The notes under the pieces were generated by a model, which saw nothing but the letters and a program-made list of their open reading frames with translations, did no database searches and had not been told where the DNA came from. DNA of 5,733 bases from NCBI GenBank assembly GCA_946480545.1, contig CAMLKY010000161.1, positions 1-5,733 of the forward strand. Reading direction: 5' to 3'. Shown piece after piece: positions 4,086 through 5,733 of the stretch (the stretch's first letter is position 1; every line of letters starts with the position of its first letter). The stretch is from an uncultured Acidobacteriota bacterium (GTDB taxonomy: Bacteria > Acidobacteriota > Blastocatellia > Pyrinomonadales > Pyrinomonadaceae). The position numbers and the translations under genes are program-made.

Positions 4086-5733
4086 ATGCTTAACCCCAAA
4101 AACCTGCTTATTATCGCGATTTTTTCAGCATTTTCTCTAAACGCTGCGGCGCAGATGCCGGCGTCTTCGACAGCCGGGGCCGACCGGGCCCGGAACGGCT
4201 TTATGCCACTGTCGGAAGTTAAGGAGGGTATGCAGGGGACGGCACGTACGGTCTTTCGCGGGAGCGAGCCTGAAGACTTCAAGGTTGAGATACTGGGGAT
4301 CATCCCGGGAGCCATTGGGCCGAAGCAGGACCTGATCGTCGGCCGCATAAGTGGTGGCGGGGCAGATCGGACATCGGTCTTCGCGGGAATGTCGGGCTCA
4401 CCCGTTTACATTGGCGGAAAGCTGGTAGGTGCGATCTCATACAGCTTCCCATTTTCGAAGGAACCGATCTGTGGGATAACGCCGATCGAGCAGATGATCT
4501 CCATCTTCGAGCAGAAGGACCGACAGAAAACCACTGCGTCTGAGCCAAGAGCAATATCGTTCGCTGAGATGGCCTCGACAAACTGGACGGCTACGTTTCC
4601 GAAGCCTCCCAGTACGAGCGGGCTCCTTGCGATGCCGAATAATCCGCTTCTCGCGACGGTCGCCGGACAGAGCTTTCAACCGATCGCGACACCTATGACA
4701 TTCAGCGGCTTTTCGCAGGAGACACTGAATCTGTTCACGCCGCAGCTTTTGCAGGCCGGGCTTATTCCGGTCTCGGCAGTCGGTGGGTCGGCCCCGATGT
4801 CTCCGATGAAAAAAGCGGATGCGACGACGCTCGTCGGCGGCGATTCGGTTTCAATGCAGCTTACGCGTGGCGATTACAGCCTTGCGGCCGCGGGCACGGT
4901 CACATGGCGAGACGGTGACAAGATCTACGCGTTTGGCCATCCTTTCCTGAGCCTTGGCACGTCGGATCTGCCGATGTCGGAATCGCACGTCGTAGCGGTG
5001 ATCCCGAGCGTCGCGAATTCTTTCAAGCTGTCTGTGCCCGATGCGATGGTGGGGACGATGACCCAGGACCGCGCGACCGGTGTTTTTGGGAAGCTCGGGC
5101 AGGCGCCGAAGATGATCCCGGTCCGCATTAATCTGACGACGAGCCGCGGCCAGACCGAGGTTGTTAATTTCGAGGTCGCAAAAGACGATTTCCTGACGCC
5201 GCTGCTCCTCAACATCGCGCTCTACAACACGGCTGTGGCACAGGAACGGATGGTCGGTGACGCTACCATCGAGATCAGCGGAGAGATCGCCGTGAAAGGC
5301 CATGCACCGGTAAAGGTGCAGAGACGATTTGCCGGAGCTCAGGCATCGCAGCTCGCTGCGTCGTCGGTTGCTGCTCCGGTTGCTACGTTGATGAAGAGCC
5401 GGTTCGACGAGCTCGATATTTCCGGCATAACACTTAACCTGTCGTCATATGATGGCAGCAAAATGGCGGTCCTTGATCGCATGGCGATCGACCGTACGAG
5501 GGTGAAAGCCGGCGAGACCGTCGAAGTAATGGCTTACGCCCGAACCAGCTCCGGCAGGATCTTCGTGCAGCGGATCCCGGTTGCGATCCCTGACGATACA
5601 CCGGCGGGCATGTTCTCGATCACGGTCGCCGACGGAAAAGTGTTCTTCTCCGTCAATGTCGATGCATCAGAGGCGAGAGCCTGGGAGAGCGTGCGCGCGC
5701 TGCAGTCGCGCGAGCGCGCGGCCTGGAGCGCGC
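4086..5733 (+). CDS. Secreted SpoIVB-type (S55) peptidase-like protein, 3' end outside the window
   Basis: The 549 visible residues start with a signal peptide (about 1-22, hydrophobic core LLIIAIFSAFSL, likely cut after NAAA), so the protein is exported. The S55 serine-peptidase signature FAGMSGSPVYIGGKLVGAI sits at 99-117 with presumed nucleophile Ser103, followed by GITPIEQMI (130-138), which matches the end of the SpoIVB domain. The presumed catalytic His285 lies later, in YAFGHPFLSLGT (281-291), followed by VGTMTQDRATGVFGKLG (322-338). In SpoIVB the histidine comes before the serine, so the order is swapped here. No Asp occupies the place of the SpoIVB acid. No PDZ domain is seen. Residues from about 460 resemble a beta-rich C-terminal domain. 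ATG 4086 is chosen because it immediately precedes the signal peptide, with AAGGA 13 nt upstream. The frame is open to the window edge, and the last 40 nt are strikingly GC-repetitive. Substrate unknown; S55 membership is secure, peptidase activity likely but unproven. Confidence 0.88.
   Translation, partial: MLNPKNLLIIAIFSAFSLNAAAQMPASSTAGADRARNGFMPLSEVKEGMQGTARTVFRGSEPEDFKVEILGIIPGAIGPKQDLIVGRISGGGADRTSVFAGMSGSPVYIGGKLVGAISYSFPFSKEPICGITPIEQMISIFEQKDRQKTTASEPRAISFAEMASTNWTATFPKPPSTSGLLAMPNNPLLATVAGQSFQPIATPMTFSGFSQETLNLFTPQLLQAGLIPVSAVGGSAPMSPMKKADATTLVGGDSVSMQLTRGDYSLAAAGTVTWRDGDKIYAFGHPFLSLGTSDLPMSESHVVAVIPSVANSFKLSVPDAMVGTMTQDRATGVFGKLGQAPKMIPVRINLTTSRGQTEVVNFEVAKDDFLTPLLLNIALYNTAVAQERMVGDATIEISGEIAVKGHAPVKVQRRFAGAQASQLAASSVAAPVATLMKSRFDELDISGITLNLSSYDGSKMAVLDRMAIDRTRVKAGETVEVMAYARTSSGRIFVQRIPVAIPDDTPAGMFSITVADGKVFFSVNVDASEARAWESVRALQSRERAAWSA
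5694..5720. repeat. Alternating CG inverted repeat at the right edge
   Basis: CGCGCGCT (5694-5701) and AGCGCGCG (5713-5720) are perfect complements around an 11-nt spacer, and AGCGCGC recurs at 5727-5733. The stretch lies inside the S55 reading frame and is far richer in CpG steps than the rest of that gene. It could be real coding sequence for an Arg/Ala-rich linker, or a low-quality or misjoined contig end. Confidence 0.4.

Noticed and set aside
4851..5303. A 150-codon minus-strand open frame inside the S55 gene.
   Set aside because: The opposite strand carries the S55 motifs throughout this stretch; the minus-strand product has no recognisable features.

Overview
The window looks like ordinary bacterial chromosome, roughly mid-50s % GC by eye, with tightly packed genes. 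The best taxonomic clue is the secreted S55 (SpoIVB-type) peptidase-like protein at the right end. Such proteins, with the GMSGSP block near the N-terminus, are in my recollection common in Acidobacteriota and some deltaproteobacterial lineages. I infer an Acidobacteriota-like organism with moderate confidence. There are no RNA genes, CRISPR arrays, insertion sequences or phage genes.

Layout, left to right. (1) 1-795, minus strand: the N-terminal 265 residues of a classical short-chain dehydrogenase/reductase (SDR); its 3' end lies outside the window. (2) 796-1027: a divergent intergenic region dense in symmetry. It holds two near-identical 14-bp palindromes (802-815 and 839-852) around a predicted SDR promoter, a 17-19 bp inverted repeat (887-937), and a -10-like box just before the next gene. 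(3) 1028-2973, plus strand: a two-gene operon encoding an Mre11/SbcD-like metallophosphoesterase and, 2 bp later, a stand-alone LON substrate-binding domain protein. (4) 2983-3951, minus strand, convergent to the operon with 9 bp between stops: a membrane-anchored alpha/beta-hydrolase-fold protein whose nucleophile serine is replaced by glutamate. (5) 3952-4085: a divergent promoter region. (6) 4086 to the end, plus strand: a secreted S55 peptidase-like protein, open at the window edge, in which the catalytic blocks appear in the reverse order to SpoIVB.

How the genes relate. Only the phosphoesterase and LON-domain genes look co-translated. The SbcC/Rad50-type ATPase normally paired with such a nuclease is not in the window. 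The hydrolase-like and S55 proteins are both predicted to act outside the cytoplasm and are divergently arranged, but nothing in the sequence proves a joint function. The SDR and phosphoesterase starts share an unusual layout, TAnACT-N6-ATG, which suggests leaderless transcripts.

Main leads: the S55 domain rearrangement, the pseudo-hydrolase, the paired operator at the SDR promoter, the long inverted repeat beside it, and the leaderless-type starts.
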